64,000 bases of DNA from JAGXLC01 sp964461045 (GCA_964461045.1 CAYWSJ010000001.1:71854-135853), one strand, 5' to 3'; numbered from the stretch's first letter, positions 36,665 through 45,401 are shown. Numbers and translations: made by a program. Notes: generated by a model from the sequence alone, not told the origin.

Positions 36665-37561
36665 ATGGAATTAAAACAATTAAACGATTTAATTGACATA
36701 GCGAAAAGCAAAGAAACAAGAAGGCTGGCAGTAGCTGCAGCTGCTGATAAAGCTGTTTTAAAAGCAGTTAAGGATGCAACTGAAAATAGCATTATAATTC
36801 CGGTTCTCGTTGGAAATACTGCTGAAATTGAAAAAATAGCAGAAGAAATTGGGTTTAATGTAGGCAACTACGACATTTATAATGAACCAGACCCGGCAAA
36901 CGCTTCCAGAAAAGCTGTAAGCCTCATCAGGGAAAAAAAGGCAGATATTCTAATGAAAGGATTGGTTAGTACTGCCCCTTTATTAAAAGCTGTTCTAAAT
37001 AAAGAGGAAGGTTTAAGAAAAGGGAGTACACTGAGTCATTTTGCCTTAATTGAATCACCTAATTACCACAAACTTTTTGGCGTAACAGATGCTGCTATGA
37101 ACATAGCACCTGAATTTCATGAAAAAGTGGATATTCTGAATAATGCTGTTGACGTTTTCCACGGCTTAGGTAAAGAAAATCCGAAAGTTGCGGTTCTTGG
37201 ACCACTGGAAGTAGTCAATCCTAAAATTGACTCAACAGCCCATGCCGCGATGCTGTCCAAAATGAACAATAGAGGCCAGATTAAAAACTGTCTTGTTGAT
37301 GGACCTTTAGCTATGGATAATGCAGTATCAAAAGAAGCTGCAGAACATAAAGGAATATACAGCGAAGTGGCTGGAGATGCTGATATTCTTATGACACCGG
37401 AATTAAACAGTGGAAACATACTTTACAAAACCCTCATGTTTATGGGTGGTTGTACATCTGCTGCTGTGATTATGGGAGCTAAGGTACCTGTAGTATTGAC
37501 TTCCAGGGCAGATACAGAAAAAAGTAAAATGATGTCAATAGCGCTTGCTGCTGCTATGTAA
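36665..37561 (+). CDS. ptb: Phosphate butyryltransferase
   Basis: A 298-residue member of the PTA_PTB family, homologous to pta two genes upstream but of the shorter Ptb type (ILMKGLVSTAPLLKAVL, TDAAMNIAP, VDGPLAMDNAVS, DILMTPELNSGNILYK). It converts butyryl-CoA (or branched acyl-CoA) to the acyl phosphate. The adjacent buk confirms the assignment. Confidence 0.93.
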   Translation: MELKQLNDLIDIAKSKETRRLAVAAAADKAVLKAVKDATENSIIIPVLVGNTAEIEKIAEEIGFNVGNYDIYNEPDPANASRKAVSLIREKKADILMKGLVSTAPLLKAVLNKEEGLRKGSTLSHFALIESPNYHKLFGVTDAAMNIAPEFHEKVDILNNAVDVFHGLGKENPKVAVLGPLEVVNPKIDSTAHAAMLSKMNNRGQIKNCLVDGPLAMDNAVSKEAAEHKGIYSEVAGDADILMTPELNSGNILYKTLMFMGGCTSAAVIMGAKVPVVLTSRADTEKSKMMSIALAAAM

Positions 37562-37587
37562 TTGTAAATAAATCAAAAATATACAAT

Positions 37588-38664
37588 ATGGATGAATACA
37601 GAATTTTAGCAATTAATCCTGGATCAACATCAACTAAAATAGCTGTTTTTCAGAATGCTAAATCAATTTTTCTGAAAAATATCAAACACACAGCAGAAAA
37701 TCTTAAAGATTTTAAAAAGATTTCAGATCAGTTTCATTTCCGTAAAGATGTAATTCTTAACGAATTGAATGAAGCAGACATTGAAATAGATCAGATTAAT
37801 GCAGTAGTGGGAAGAGGAGGACTGGTTAAACCTATTCCTTCAGGGGTTTACGAAGTAAATGAGGCAATGAAGAAAGATCTTAAAGAGAGCCCGCTGGGTG
37901 AACATGCAAGTAACCTGGGTGGTTTAATAGCTGATGATATTGCTCAATCGTTACCAAATGCCAGGGCTTTTATTGCCGATCCTGTTGTTGTTGATGAAAT
38001 GCAGGAAGTAGCCAGAATTGCCGGACATCCTAAATTTAAGCGCCATTCTATTTTTCATGCTTTAAACCAAAAGGCTATAGCCAGAACTCATGCAAAATCC
38101 CAGGATAAAATATATGAGGACATGAACCTTATTGTTGCTCATCTGGGTGGTGGTATTTCTGTTGGGGCTCATGAAAAAGGAAATGTTATTGATGTAAATA
38201 ATGCTCTCGACGGTGATGGCCCTTTTTCTCCTGAGCGTACTGGTACCCTCCCAGCCGGACAATTGGCCAAAATATGCTTCAGCGGAGATTATTCGCTTGA
38301 TGAAGTTAAAAAAATGATAAAAGGAAATGGTGGCCTGGTTGCTTATCTTGGGACAAATGATGCCTATGAAGTCGAAATGATGGTGAAAGACGGAAATGAA
38401 AAGGCAAAACTGATCCAGGATGCGCTTTCTTACCAGGTAGCAAAAGAAATTGGATCTATGGCTACAGTTTTAAAAGGAAAGGTCGATGCAATTATTTTAA
38501 CTGGCGGTATCGCTCATAATCCAATGCTGGTTGAATATGTCAGGGAAATGGTGCAGTTTATTGCTCCGCTGCATGTTTATCCCGGAGAAGATGAAATGAA
38601 AGCGCTCGCCATGAATGGGTTAAGAGTCCTGAAGGGTGATACAAATCCCAAAAAATATGAATAA
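37588..38664 (+). CDS. buk: Butyrate kinase
   Basis: A 358-residue ASKHA-fold kinase of the butyrate kinase branch: NPGSTSTKIAV, VGRGGLV, HLGGGISVG, DGDGPFSPERTGTLP and LTGGIAHN. It forms ATP from butyryl phosphate; branched-chain acyl phosphates such as isobutyryl are also used by some members. It follows ptb after 26 bases and is ended by a strong terminator. Confidence 0.95.
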   Translation: MDEYRILAINPGSTSTKIAVFQNAKSIFLKNIKHTAENLKDFKKISDQFHFRKDVILNELNEADIEIDQINAVVGRGGLVKPIPSGVYEVNEAMKKDLKESPLGEHASNLGGLIADDIAQSLPNARAFIADPVVVDEMQEVARIAGHPKFKRHSIFHALNQKAIARTHAKSQDKIYEDMNLIVAHLGGGISVGAHEKGNVIDVNNALDGDGPFSPERTGTLPAGQLAKICFSGDYSLDEVKKMIKGNGGLVAYLGTNDAYEVEMMVKDGNEKAKLIQDALSYQVAKEIGSMATVLKGKVDAIILTGGIAHNPMLVEYVREMVQFIAPLHVYPGEDEMKALAMNGLRVLKGDTNPKKYE

Positions 38665-38683
38665 TCATTGTTATATCTTAATC

Positions 38684-38715
38684 AAAAAGCCTCCCTGTTT
38701 CCGGGAGGCTTTTTT
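38684..38715. terminator. Bidirectional terminator between buk and SDR gene
   Basis: Stem AAAGCCTCCC / GGGAGGCTTT with 7-base loop; A tract on the left and T6 on the right allow use from both converging genes. Confidence 0.88.
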
Positions 38716-38716
38716 A

Positions 38717-39427
38717 TTAGTTTTTTAATGAAACGGGAATTATTTGTCCGTTGAAGTATTTCCACCCTTCGGTTGCAAAATTTGCTATATATTCAGCAAT
38801 TTCACCGGGTTTTAAAGTGGCTTTACCATCAGGAAAAGCTTCACGAAACATACGGGTATCTACAGCACCCAAAGCCAGGTAATTTACATGTATTCCGTTG
38901 CTGTTTAATTCTTTTGGAAGTATTTCAGATAAAATAGCTAAGGCTCCTTTGGCAGAAGTGTAAGCAGTCATCCCGCTATATTTTTCAGTTCTGTTTATTC
39001 CTCCCATTGTACCAATATTTACAATATGTTTCACTGAAGAAACTGATAATAAATCAACACATCCTTTTATGAGTTCAATTGGAGAAAATACATTAATCTT
39101 ATAATGTTTTAAGGTTTCTTCATAAGATAAGTCCTTAAAAGATACATTTTTTAAATACCCGGCATTATTAATTAAAATATCCAGGGATGTCAGCTTTCTT
39201 TTGAGAAAATCTATAACCTGTGTTCTCAATAATTCCGGGGTTTCTAAATCAAAGGGTAAAGGAATGATTTCAGAGTTCGGATATTTTTTCTCACAATCAT
39301 CTTTCAATTTAAATAATTTGTCCTTGCTTCTTGCAATGGCAAATATTCGGTTATTACCTGCTTTTGCAAATAATTTGACCACTGCTTCGCCTATTCCTTT
39401 ACTTGCACCTGTCACAATAATATTCAT
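38717..39427 (-). CDS. SDR-family oxidoreductase
   Basis: A 236-residue short-chain dehydrogenase with TGASKGIG at the N-terminus, NNAG, and a Tyr-x-x-x-Lys active site (YTSAKGA). Substrate unknown. It stands alone between the butyrate cluster and a divergent outer-membrane protein gene. Confidence 0.9.
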   Translation of the reverse strand: MNIIVTGASKGIGEAVVKLFAKAGNNRIFAIARSKDKLFKLKDDCEKKYPNSEIIPLPFDLETPELLRTQVIDFLKRKLTSLDILINNAGYLKNVSFKDLSYEETLKHYKINVFSPIELIKGCVDLLSVSSVKHIVNIGTMGGINRTEKYSGMTAYTSAKGALAILSEILPKELNSNGIHVNYLALGAVDTRMFREAFPDGKATLKPGEIAEYIANFATEGWKYFNGQIIPVSLKN

Positions 39428-39467
39428 ACTAAATAAGTTTATTTGAGTAAATGAATCGAATGTTTTT

Positions 39468-39475
39468 TATTTTTG
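39468..39475 (+). promoter_or_regulatory. -7 box (TAnnTTTG) before outer-membrane protein gene
   Basis: TATTTTTG, 21 bases before the ATG at 39497. Confidence 0.45.
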
Positions 39476-39496
39476 TAAATATAAAAAAGAAATAAT

Positions 39497-40096
39497 ATGA
39501 TACGTTCAATATTACCATGGTTGCTGTTTTTGTTAATTTCAGTGATATCATTGCCGGCTTCCGGACAAAATAAAGATAAAGAAAAGAATAATGAAAAAGA
39601 TAAAAAGGAAAGAAGAATCTTTTTTGGAGGAAGCTTATGGGCACAGATTTCAGGAGGCGTAACACAGGTTCAGGTATCACCAATTGTAGGGTATCATATA
39701 ACCCCGAGAATGGATATGGGATTAGGGGCGAAATATATGTTTTATCACAGCCGGTTGCAATACTCAAAAAACTACTCTTCGCATATATACGGTGGTTCAC
39801 TTTTTCACAGGTACAAGCTTGTTCAGGACCTGAATAAAATTTTACCCTTTGATTTCCGGGGAAAAATAATAACACACCTTGAATATGAAGGCCTGAGCAT
39901 GCCTTCTGAACTAAACCTGTTAACTGCAACCTCATCAAATCGTTTCTGGATAAATCATTACTGGGTTGGAGGAGGGCTTCAACAAAAAATCGGAAAAAGA
40001 GCAGCACTAAGCATTCTGATTCTTTATAACCTTAATGAAGATGAAACATCTCCATACACAAACAATCCGAGTTTGAGAATTGGTTTCACTTTTTAG
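39497..40096 (+). CDS. Small outer-membrane beta-barrel-like protein
   Basis: A 199-residue protein with a signal peptide (ending ASGQ), a charged KDKEKNNEKDKKE linker, then alternating amphipathic strands (FFGGSLWAQISGGV, MDMGLGAKYMFYH, INHYWVGGGLQQKIG) and a terminal aromatic (RIGFTF), typical of 8-strand outer-membrane barrels. No specific family is recognised. Confidence 0.72.
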   Translation: MIRSILPWLLFLLISVISLPASGQNKDKEKNNEKDKKERRIFFGGSLWAQISGGVTQVQVSPIVGYHITPRMDMGLGAKYMFYHSRLQYSKNYSSHIYGGSLFHRYKLVQDLNKILPFDFRGKIITHLEYEGLSMPSELNLLTATSSNRFWINHYWVGGGLQQKIGKRAALSILILYNLNEDETSPYTNNPSLRIGFTF

Positions 40097-40139
40097 AAAA
40101 AATGCAAAGAAATTTTTCGAAAAACTGGAATAAATTACT

Positions 40140-40194
40140 CTAAATTGCCTAAGAAATAATGTTTTCCTTTTTTAGAGTTTTATAAACAAGAAGA
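40140..40194. repeat. 55-bp exact repeat, left flank of assembly gap
   Basis: Identical to 40295-40349. It repeats the last codons and downstream bases of the MATE gene. This is the pattern of two contigs that overlap by an assembler k-mer but were joined with Ns. Confidence 0.93.
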
Positions 40195-40294
40195 NNNNNN
40201 NNNNNNNNNNNNNNNNNNNNNNNNNNNNNNNNNNNNNNNNNNNNNNNNNNNNNNNNNNNNNNNNNNNNNNNNNNNNNNNNNNNNNNNNNNNNNN
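40195..40294. other. Assembly gap of 100 Ns
   Basis: Exactly 100 N, the conventional placeholder for unknown length. Because the flanks are the same 55 bases, the real gap is probably zero and the true sequence runs directly from the left copy into the MATE gene. Confidence 0.97.
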
Positions 40295-40349
40295 CTAAAT
40301 TGCCTAAGAAATAATGTTTTCCTTTTTTAGAGTTTTATAAACAAGAAGA
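40295..40349. repeat. 55-bp exact repeat, right flank of assembly gap
   Basis: Second copy of the 55 bases at 40140-40194; this one is the true 3' end of the MATE exporter gene (stop at 40304). Confidence 0.93.
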
Positions 40350-41653
40350 GAAGCAATTAGTGCAGCCGTGAAATCTGCAATGGGAAAAGCATACCAAACA
40401 CCGTCAAGTCCGAGATTCCCTATTTTCGGTAAAACCAGAATAAGGGGTACAATTAACAGGACCCATCGCTGAATTGCAAGAATAAAAGCTGACTTTGCTT
40501 TTCCCATAGCCTGGTGAACACCCATCGTGCAAGTTGCTATTCCCATGAGCCACATCATCGAAATAATTATTCTTAATGCTCTTGGTCCGTGCTCCAGCAA
40601 AGTTGCCTCATTAGTAAAAAGGGCAAATACCTCTTTTGAAAATACCATAAAAAGTACTACGGCAATTATTCCGTAAATCAGAGAGTAACTATAACCCAGT
40701 TTAATAGTCTTAACAATCCTATCCCGCTTATCTGCTCCGTAATTATAGCCAACTATTGGCAACATACCCTGGTTTAATCCAAAAAGAGGCATGCCTAAAA
40801 ACAAAGTGATTTTATAAATAATTCCAAATATTGCAATGGCCATATCTCCACCGAGACTTCCCAGTGTATGATTCAGCACTACATTTGCTACACTACTTGA
40901 AGAGCGCATTCCAAAACCTGATAACCCAACAGAGACTGTAGGTTTAAGTATATGTTTCTGAATCCTGAGTTTCTGAAATGAAAAAGATATGATGCTTTTC
41001 CTTTGTAAAAAGTAAATAACCAGATAAATGAGGGTAGCAAATTTCCCGGCAATTGTTGCAATGGCTGCACCTCTAATTCCCATCTGCAAAGGAAAGATAA
41101 GAATATAATCAAGAATAACATTTAGTAAAATTCCTATGAGCATAGCATTCATTGCATCCCGGGCATTTCCTTCAGCCCTTAAATAATTACTTGTACTAAC
41201 ACAAAATGGAAACCATAACATTCCTATAAATATAATTTTCCCAAACCTATGCGCATAAGGCAAAATAGTTTCTGTAGCTCCAAACCCTCTCAGAATAGGA
41301 TCTGTAAACATTAAGCCTATAAAACTGAAGAAAAAGCCAACCAGAATGATCATTAAAAATCCATTCCCGGCAATTTTATTCACTTCTTCAGTTTTTCCTC
41401 TTCCCAGTTGCCTGGATATTAAAGTGGAAGTACCTATACCAATCAGATGGGCAAAAGAGGAAACAATGGCCATGATTGGAAGAACAATAGCAACCGCAGC
41501 TATGCCAAGGGAGCCAACTCCCTTTCCGACAAAAATAGTATCAACTATGTTATATAAAGCATTGGCAAACATGGCAATCATCGATGGAAACGATAATCGC
41601 AAGAGTAGCTTTTGTATTTTCGTATTTCCAAGATGTTCATGCGATTCAGCCAT
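40304..41653 (-). CDS. MATE family efflux transporter
   Basis: A 449-residue polytopic protein with two homologous six-helix halves typical of MATE/NorM exporters (LLRLSFPSMIAMFANALYNIVDTIFVG; FGLNQGMLPIVGYNYGA; MGVHQAMGKAKSAF). It exports cationic drugs or metabolites in exchange for Na+ or H+; the substrate is unknown. Its 3' end lies in the 55-bp repeat next to the gap but the frame is intact. It sits 21 bases after the CPBP protease gene. Confidence 0.93.
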   Translation of the reverse strand: MAESHEHLGNTKIQKLLLRLSFPSMIAMFANALYNIVDTIFVGKGVGSLGIAAVAIVLPIMAIVSSFAHLIGIGTSTLISRQLGRGKTEEVNKIAGNGFLMIILVGFFFSFIGLMFTDPILRGFGATETILPYAHRFGKIIFIGMLWFPFCVSTSNYLRAEGNARDAMNAMLIGILLNVILDYILIFPLQMGIRGAAIATIAGKFATLIYLVIYFLQRKSIISFSFQKLRIQKHILKPTVSVGLSGFGMRSSSSVANVVLNHTLGSLGGDMAIAIFGIIYKITLFLGMPLFGLNQGMLPIVGYNYGADKRDRIVKTIKLGYSYSLIYGIIAVVLFMVFSKEVFALFTNEATLLEHGPRALRIIISMMWLMGIATCTMGVHQAMGKAKSAFILAIQRWVLLIVPLILVLPKIGNLGLDGVWYAFPIADFTAALIASLLVYKTLKKENIIS

Positions 41654-41674
41654 GTCCTGAAAAATTTACAGGTT

Positions 41675-42424
41675 TTAGTTCTTCTTTTCCTGGGGAAGTC
41701 TTTTTTTCTGCCATATAATAAGAATAAAAACAAATAGTGGAAGTGAAATCCCCAGGAAGATAAGTTTTTCGCCTGAGTCAAGTCCGTCCCGAATGACAGA
41801 ATTCATCATTACAACATTTATCAACATGTGGAATCCTGCCGCTGCAAGTACAGATTTTGAATGTTCTACAACCTTTGCAAGGCCCCAGCTTCCTAGTGTT
41901 AATATTCCGAAAAATATTAAATTGTTTAATATTCCTGGTTCATGAAGAAAAGAAAGATGCCATAAGTACCATAAAAAACCAGTAATTAGTATTCGTTTCC
42001 ATTCCTTTAAGTTTCCCAGTTCATCATGTAAATATCCCCGCCAGCCAATTTCTTCAAAATAACAATAAATCAAAGTACTTAATGCACTTATCAAGCCATA
42101 GAAATGAATGTTTATTCCTTCCGAATTTTCAACACCTGTGACTGTAAGTAAAATCAAAGGAATTAAAATTATAATAATACTCCACTTTGCAGATGTACCA
42201 AAAATTGAATACTGAGTTTTTCTTTCTTTTCTAAGCCAGTATAATGATAAAATTGCACCTATAAATACACCAACTGATTGTAAAAAGCCGAAAAGGGTTA
42301 CAACTGCATCCGGAAGACCATCTTCCAGCTTTTCCAATCCCAGCAAATGAAATCTGAAAATATTTGATATACTGATTGCCAAAAGATAAAAAACAAAAAT
42401 TCTGATCAGGGCTTTTCTTTTCAT
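41675..42424 (-). CDS. CPBP-family intramembrane metalloprotease
   Basis: A 249-residue membrane protein with the Abi/CPBP motifs: FEEIGWRGYL (EExxxR), FLWYLWHLSFL (FxxxH) and FHMLINVV (HxxxN/B). Relatives cleave prenylated or bacteriocin-type peptides, or act as immunity proteins. About six to seven helices. A role is not evident from the neighbours, a MATE exporter downstream and a tRNA upstream. Confidence 0.9.
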   Translation of the reverse strand: MKRKALIRIFVFYLLAISISNIFRFHLLGLEKLEDGLPDAVVTLFGFLQSVGVFIGAILSLYWLRKERKTQYSIFGTSAKWSIIIILIPLILLTVTGVENSEGINIHFYGLISALSTLIYCYFEEIGWRGYLHDELGNLKEWKRILITGFLWYLWHLSFLHEPGILNNLIFFGILTLGSWGLAKVVEHSKSVLAAAGFHMLINVVMMNSVIRDGLDSGEKLIFLGISLPLFVFILIIWQKKRLPQEKKN

Positions 42425-42452
42425 TACTTAATGGGTTTAAGATGACAGGTTG

Positions 42453-42460
42453 CAAAGATA
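42453..42460 (-). promoter_or_regulatory. -7 box (TAnnTTTG) before CPBP gene
   Basis: The minus strand reads TATCTTTG 29 bases before the ATG at 42424. Confidence 0.5.
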
Positions 42461-42554
42461 AGAATGTATTCGAAGTAAATAAATTTTTTGTAAGATTTAA
42501 CCAAACCTGGAAGTAAACAACGCTAATAAAAGTAGAGAGGTTGTAAAATAAATG

Positions 42555-42628
42555 AGCCGATGAAGGGATTCGAACCCTTGGCCTGCTAATTACGAATCAG
42601 CTACTCTGACCAACTGAGCTACATCGGC
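42555..42628 (-). tRNA. tRNA-Thr (anticodon CGU)
   Basis: A complete 74-nt cloverleaf on the minus strand: acceptor GCCGATG/CATCGGC, D-arm with AGTTGGTCA loop, anticodon arm GCTGA-TTCGTAA-TTAGC (anticodon CGT), variable AGGCC, T-arm AAGGG-TTCGAAT-CCCTT, discriminator T. No CCA is encoded. Its 5' end lies only 5 bases after the ribH stop codon, so it is likely cut from a ribH-tRNA transcript. Confidence 0.96.
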
Positions 42629-42633
42629 CAATT

Positions 42634-43131
42634 TTATTTCTTTTCAAGTTCATTTTTCATAGATGCCATTTTAATAGCAGCTATGGCAGCTTCATCTCCT
42701 TTGTTCCCGTGTTTTCCCCCTGCGCGGTCTTTTGCTTGCTGCTGATTATCAGTAGTAAGCACACCAAAGATAAAAGGTTTGTTATACTTTATGTTCAAAT
42801 CAGTAATGCCCTGTGTTACACTGTGACAAACAAAATCAAAGTGTCTTGTTTCTCCTTGTATAACACATCCAAGACAAATAACGGCATCTACATCGGTGTT
42901 TTCAGCAACAAGTTGAGCCCCTAATGTCAGTTCTATGCTTCCGGGAACTCTTTTAATGATTATATTATCCTCCTTGGTTCCATGTTCCAGGAGAGTATTT
43001 AAAGCGCCTTTTTCGAGGGCTCCTGTAATCTCTTCATTCCATTCTGCCACAACAATCCCGAATTTTAGAGAATCCGCGGCAGGTATTTCATCTTTATTAT
43101 AGTCTGATAGGTTTTTAAGTGTTGTTGCCAT
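42634..43131 (-). CDS. ribH: 6,7-dimethyl-8-ribityllumazine synthase
   Basis: A 165-residue lumazine synthase with VAEWNEEITGAL, PGSIELTLGA, CLGCVIQGETRHFDF (catalytic His) and GVLTTDN. It joins the ribitylamino-uracil and dihydroxybutanone phosphate in riboflavin synthesis. The following tRNA-Thr gene begins 5 bases past its stop. A terminator of the upstream TPR gene precedes it. Confidence 0.96.
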   Translation of the reverse strand: MATTLKNLSDYNKDEIPAADSLKFGIVVAEWNEEITGALEKGALNTLLEHGTKEDNIIIKRVPGSIELTLGAQLVAENTDVDAVICLGCVIQGETRHFDFVCHSVTQGITDLNIKYNKPFIFGVLTTDNQQQAKDRAGGKHGNKGDEAAIAAIKMASMKNELEKK

Positions 43132-43140
43132 AAAATCAAA

Positions 43141-43170
43141 TTATATAAAAAATCCCGGAAAAACCGGGAT
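43141..43170 (-). terminator. Terminator after TPR membrane protein gene
   Basis: On the minus strand the stem ATCCCGG / CCGGGAT (loop of 5) is followed by T6. It separates the TPR gene from ribH. Confidence 0.82.
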
Positions 43171-43178
43171 ATTAATTT

Positions 43179-43871
43179 TTATTTTTTAGCCAGTACCTGA
43201 AGCCTGGCTATATTTTTATCAGCGTCCTGACTTTGATTTGAATTCGGAAATTCACGTTTTATTTTTTCGTAAAGCTCAATGGCATTTTCATATTCACCAA
43301 GTTCTTCGTAGGCAAAAGCAGCTTTGTCCATAAAATACGGACGTGTATACTGGTTATCATCTGCTTTATAAGCTTTGATATAATAATCCAGCGCTTTTTC
43401 TACATCATTCTTTTCCATATAAGCATTGCCCAGGCTACCATATTTTTTGGGTTCAATTATTTTATCATCTGCATCAAATTCTTTAAGATGTTCAATGGAT
43501 TTATCATACTGTCCAAGATGAAGGTAACTGACTCCTGCATAAAAATGAGCAAGATTGGCAGATTTGGTAATTTTATATTCATCAATAATATCTATTAATC
43601 CCAGGTAATTTCCATCTCCATTAACAGCCAGATTAAAAGAGTCTTGCCGGAAGTATTGCTCTGCACGAAACATCTGATTTTTGGCTTCCCGTTCCATAGG
43701 CTTCAGATAATAACTCCTAAAGAGTAGATATCCTCCTACAATAATTACAATAGCCAAAACCACGGTTGTCAATATCTTCTGGTTGTTTTCAATAAACTGT
43801 TCTGAACGTGATAATGCCGATTCTATCGATTCAAACTGATCAGGTTGGGCATCTTTTTTCTTTTTACTCAT
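43179..43871 (-). CDS. Membrane-anchored TPR protein
   Basis: A 230-residue protein with a single N-terminal membrane helix (about 37-54, TTVVLAIVIIVGGYLLF) preceded by basic residues, and TPR units behind it (HFYAGVSYLHLGQYDKSI, GSLGNAYMEKNDVEKAL, DKAAFAYEELGEYENAI). The layout resembles YfgM-type periplasmic TPR proteins that assist secretion or folding. It is divergent from recF. Confidence 0.88.
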   Translation of the reverse strand: MSKKKKDAQPDQFESIESALSRSEQFIENNQKILTTVVLAIVIIVGGYLLFRSYYLKPMEREAKNQMFRAEQYFRQDSFNLAVNGDGNYLGLIDIIDEYKITKSANLAHFYAGVSYLHLGQYDKSIEHLKEFDADDKIIEPKKYGSLGNAYMEKNDVEKALDYYIKAYKADDNQYTRPYFMDKAAFAYEELGEYENAIELYEKIKREFPNSNQSQDADKNIARLQVLAKK

Positions 43872-43899
43872 TTTATTTCTGTTTTAATTTTTCGAACTG

Positions 43900-43907
43900 C
43901 AAAAGTA
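43900..43907 (-). promoter_or_regulatory. -7 box (TAnnTTTG) before TPR membrane protein gene
   Basis: The minus strand reads TACTTTTG 29 bases before the ATG at 43871. Confidence 0.45.
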
Positions 43908-44001
43908 AATCATTTGATATTTAATCGGAAATATTTCACAGCAAAATTATTCATATTTTATTTAAAAAAATTGTTTCTTTGAATGATTAATTAAAAACAA
44001 T

Positions 44002-45138
44002 ATGTATTTAAATAAATTATCACTTACTAATTATAAGAATTACAGAGAGTTATCCCTTGATCTCTCTGCAAAAATAAATTCTTTTGTAGGTCAGAATGGG
44101 GTAGGAAAAACAAATTTACTGGATGCCATTTATTATTTATCCATGACAAAAAGCTACCTGAATCCTATAGATCATTTAAATATTCATTACAATGAAGAGT
44201 TTGCAATTTTGCAGGGGGAGTTTATACGACTGGAAAAGCAGGAAAAAATATATTGCAGTCTTGAAAAAAACAAAAAAAAACGAATAAAAAGAAACAAAAA
44301 AGATTACAAAAAATTATCAACACACATAGGATTATTGCCGGTTGTTATGATCTCTCCGACTGATAGCAATCTGATTCTTGGAGGGAGTGAAGAAAGACGA
44401 AAATACATGGACAGAGTTATCTCCCAGTTTGATAAAGAATATCTGAATGCCCTGATAAATTATAACAGGGCCTTAAACCAAAGAAACCAACTGCTGAAAG
44501 ATTTTGCCAGGAGAAATTACTTTGACGCTGAATCACTTGATATTTGGGATGAACAATTGATAACCCTGGGCAATATTATTTATCAGAAACGAAGTTATTT
44601 TACCGAGGAGCTGGTTCCTGTCTTTCAGAATTTCTACAAATCTATAAGCAACAATAAAGAACAGGTGACACTGGAGTATTATTCTCCTTTATCAAAAGAT
44701 TCATTTCGAAAGCTGCTGACAGATTCTATTGAAAAAGACCGTGTTATGCAACACAGCACAATAGGAACTCATAAAGATGATTTGCTGTTGAAGATAGACG
44801 ATCATTCTATAAAAAAATCCGGCTCCCAGGGACAACAAAAAACTTTTCTCGTGTCTCTCAAGTTTGCTCAATATAACTTTATGAAAAGGATAAAAGAGTT
44901 TAATCCTATCTTGTTACTGGATGATATTTTTGATAAATTTGATAAATCCAGAGTGGAAAAAATAATCGGTCTTGTTTCTGATAATAATTTTGGACAGATT
45001 TTCATTACAGATACAAGTGAAACGCGCCTTATAAATTTATTAGATGATAAAGGGATTAACTATAAACTGTTTTTGATAGAAAAAAAGGAAGGTAATACAC
45101 AGGTTCATGAGAAAAAAGAACACACAAAAGATCAATGA
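44002..45138 (+). CDS. recF: DNA replication/repair protein RecF
   Basis: A 378-residue SMC-like ATPase with Walker A GQNGVGKTNLLDAIYYLS, LGGSEERRKYMDR, signature-like SGSQGQQKTFLVSLKFA and Walker B PILLLDDIFDKFD. RecF helps load RecA at gaps. Its 3' end overlaps the DUF721 gene by 32 bases in another frame. Confidence 0.97.
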   Translation: MYLNKLSLTNYKNYRELSLDLSAKINSFVGQNGVGKTNLLDAIYYLSMTKSYLNPIDHLNIHYNEEFAILQGEFIRLEKQEKIYCSLEKNKKKRIKRNKKDYKKLSTHIGLLPVVMISPTDSNLILGGSEERRKYMDRVISQFDKEYLNALINYNRALNQRNQLLKDFARRNYFDAESLDIWDEQLITLGNIIYQKRSYFTEELVPVFQNFYKSISNNKEQVTLEYYSPLSKDSFRKLLTDSIEKDRVMQHSTIGTHKDDLLLKIDDHSIKKSGSQGQQKTFLVSLKFAQYNFMKRIKEFNPILLLDDIFDKFDKSRVEKIIGLVSDNNFGQIFITDTSETRLINLLDDKGINYKLFLIEKKEGNTQVHEKKEHTKDQ

Positions 45139-45397
45139 AGTAATTAACAATTATCTCAAAGAATTTGATATTGAAGATAAGATGAAAGAAACCAGGTTGA
45201 TTCGTTCCTGGGAACAAATAGTCGGAAAATTGATCGCAAATAAAACGGAAAAAAAATTCATTAAAAACCGTAAGCTTTTCGTTTACCTGAACTCCTCAAT
45301 TGCCCGAAATGAATTAATGATGCTCAAAGATTCACTCATCCGGGAATTAAATAAAAAAGCCGGAGATGATGTAATAGACGATATTGTTCTAAAGTGA
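45107..45397 (+). CDS. DUF721 (DciA-like) protein
   Basis: A 96-residue basic protein with the DUF721 pattern LIRSWEQIVGKLIANKT and LFVYLNSSIARNELMMLK. DUF721 proteins are related to DciA, a helicase loader/operator. It starts inside the recF 3' end (32-base overlap), so the two are translationally coupled, which fits a shared role in replication. Confidence 0.88.
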   Translation: MRKKNTQKINEVINNYLKEFDIEDKMKETRLIRSWEQIVGKLIANKTEKKFIKNRKLFVYLNSSIARNELMMLKDSLIRELNKKAGDDVIDDIVLK

Positions 45398-45401
45398 ACC
45401 T

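Noticed and set aside
39429..40007. Long minus-strand open frame of 192 codons opposite the outer-membrane protein gene
   Set aside because: Its composition is unlike a real protein here, it has no family signature, and the plus-strand frame has a signal peptide, barrel strands and a promoter box.
40195..40294. Possible mobile element or repeat insertion at the N gap
   Set aside because: The flanking 55-bp identity is best explained by a contig overlap; no transposase fragment or inverted repeat is present.
45107..45138. Frameshift joining recF and DUF721
   Set aside because: Both proteins are full length with their own family motifs; this is a normal gene overlap.
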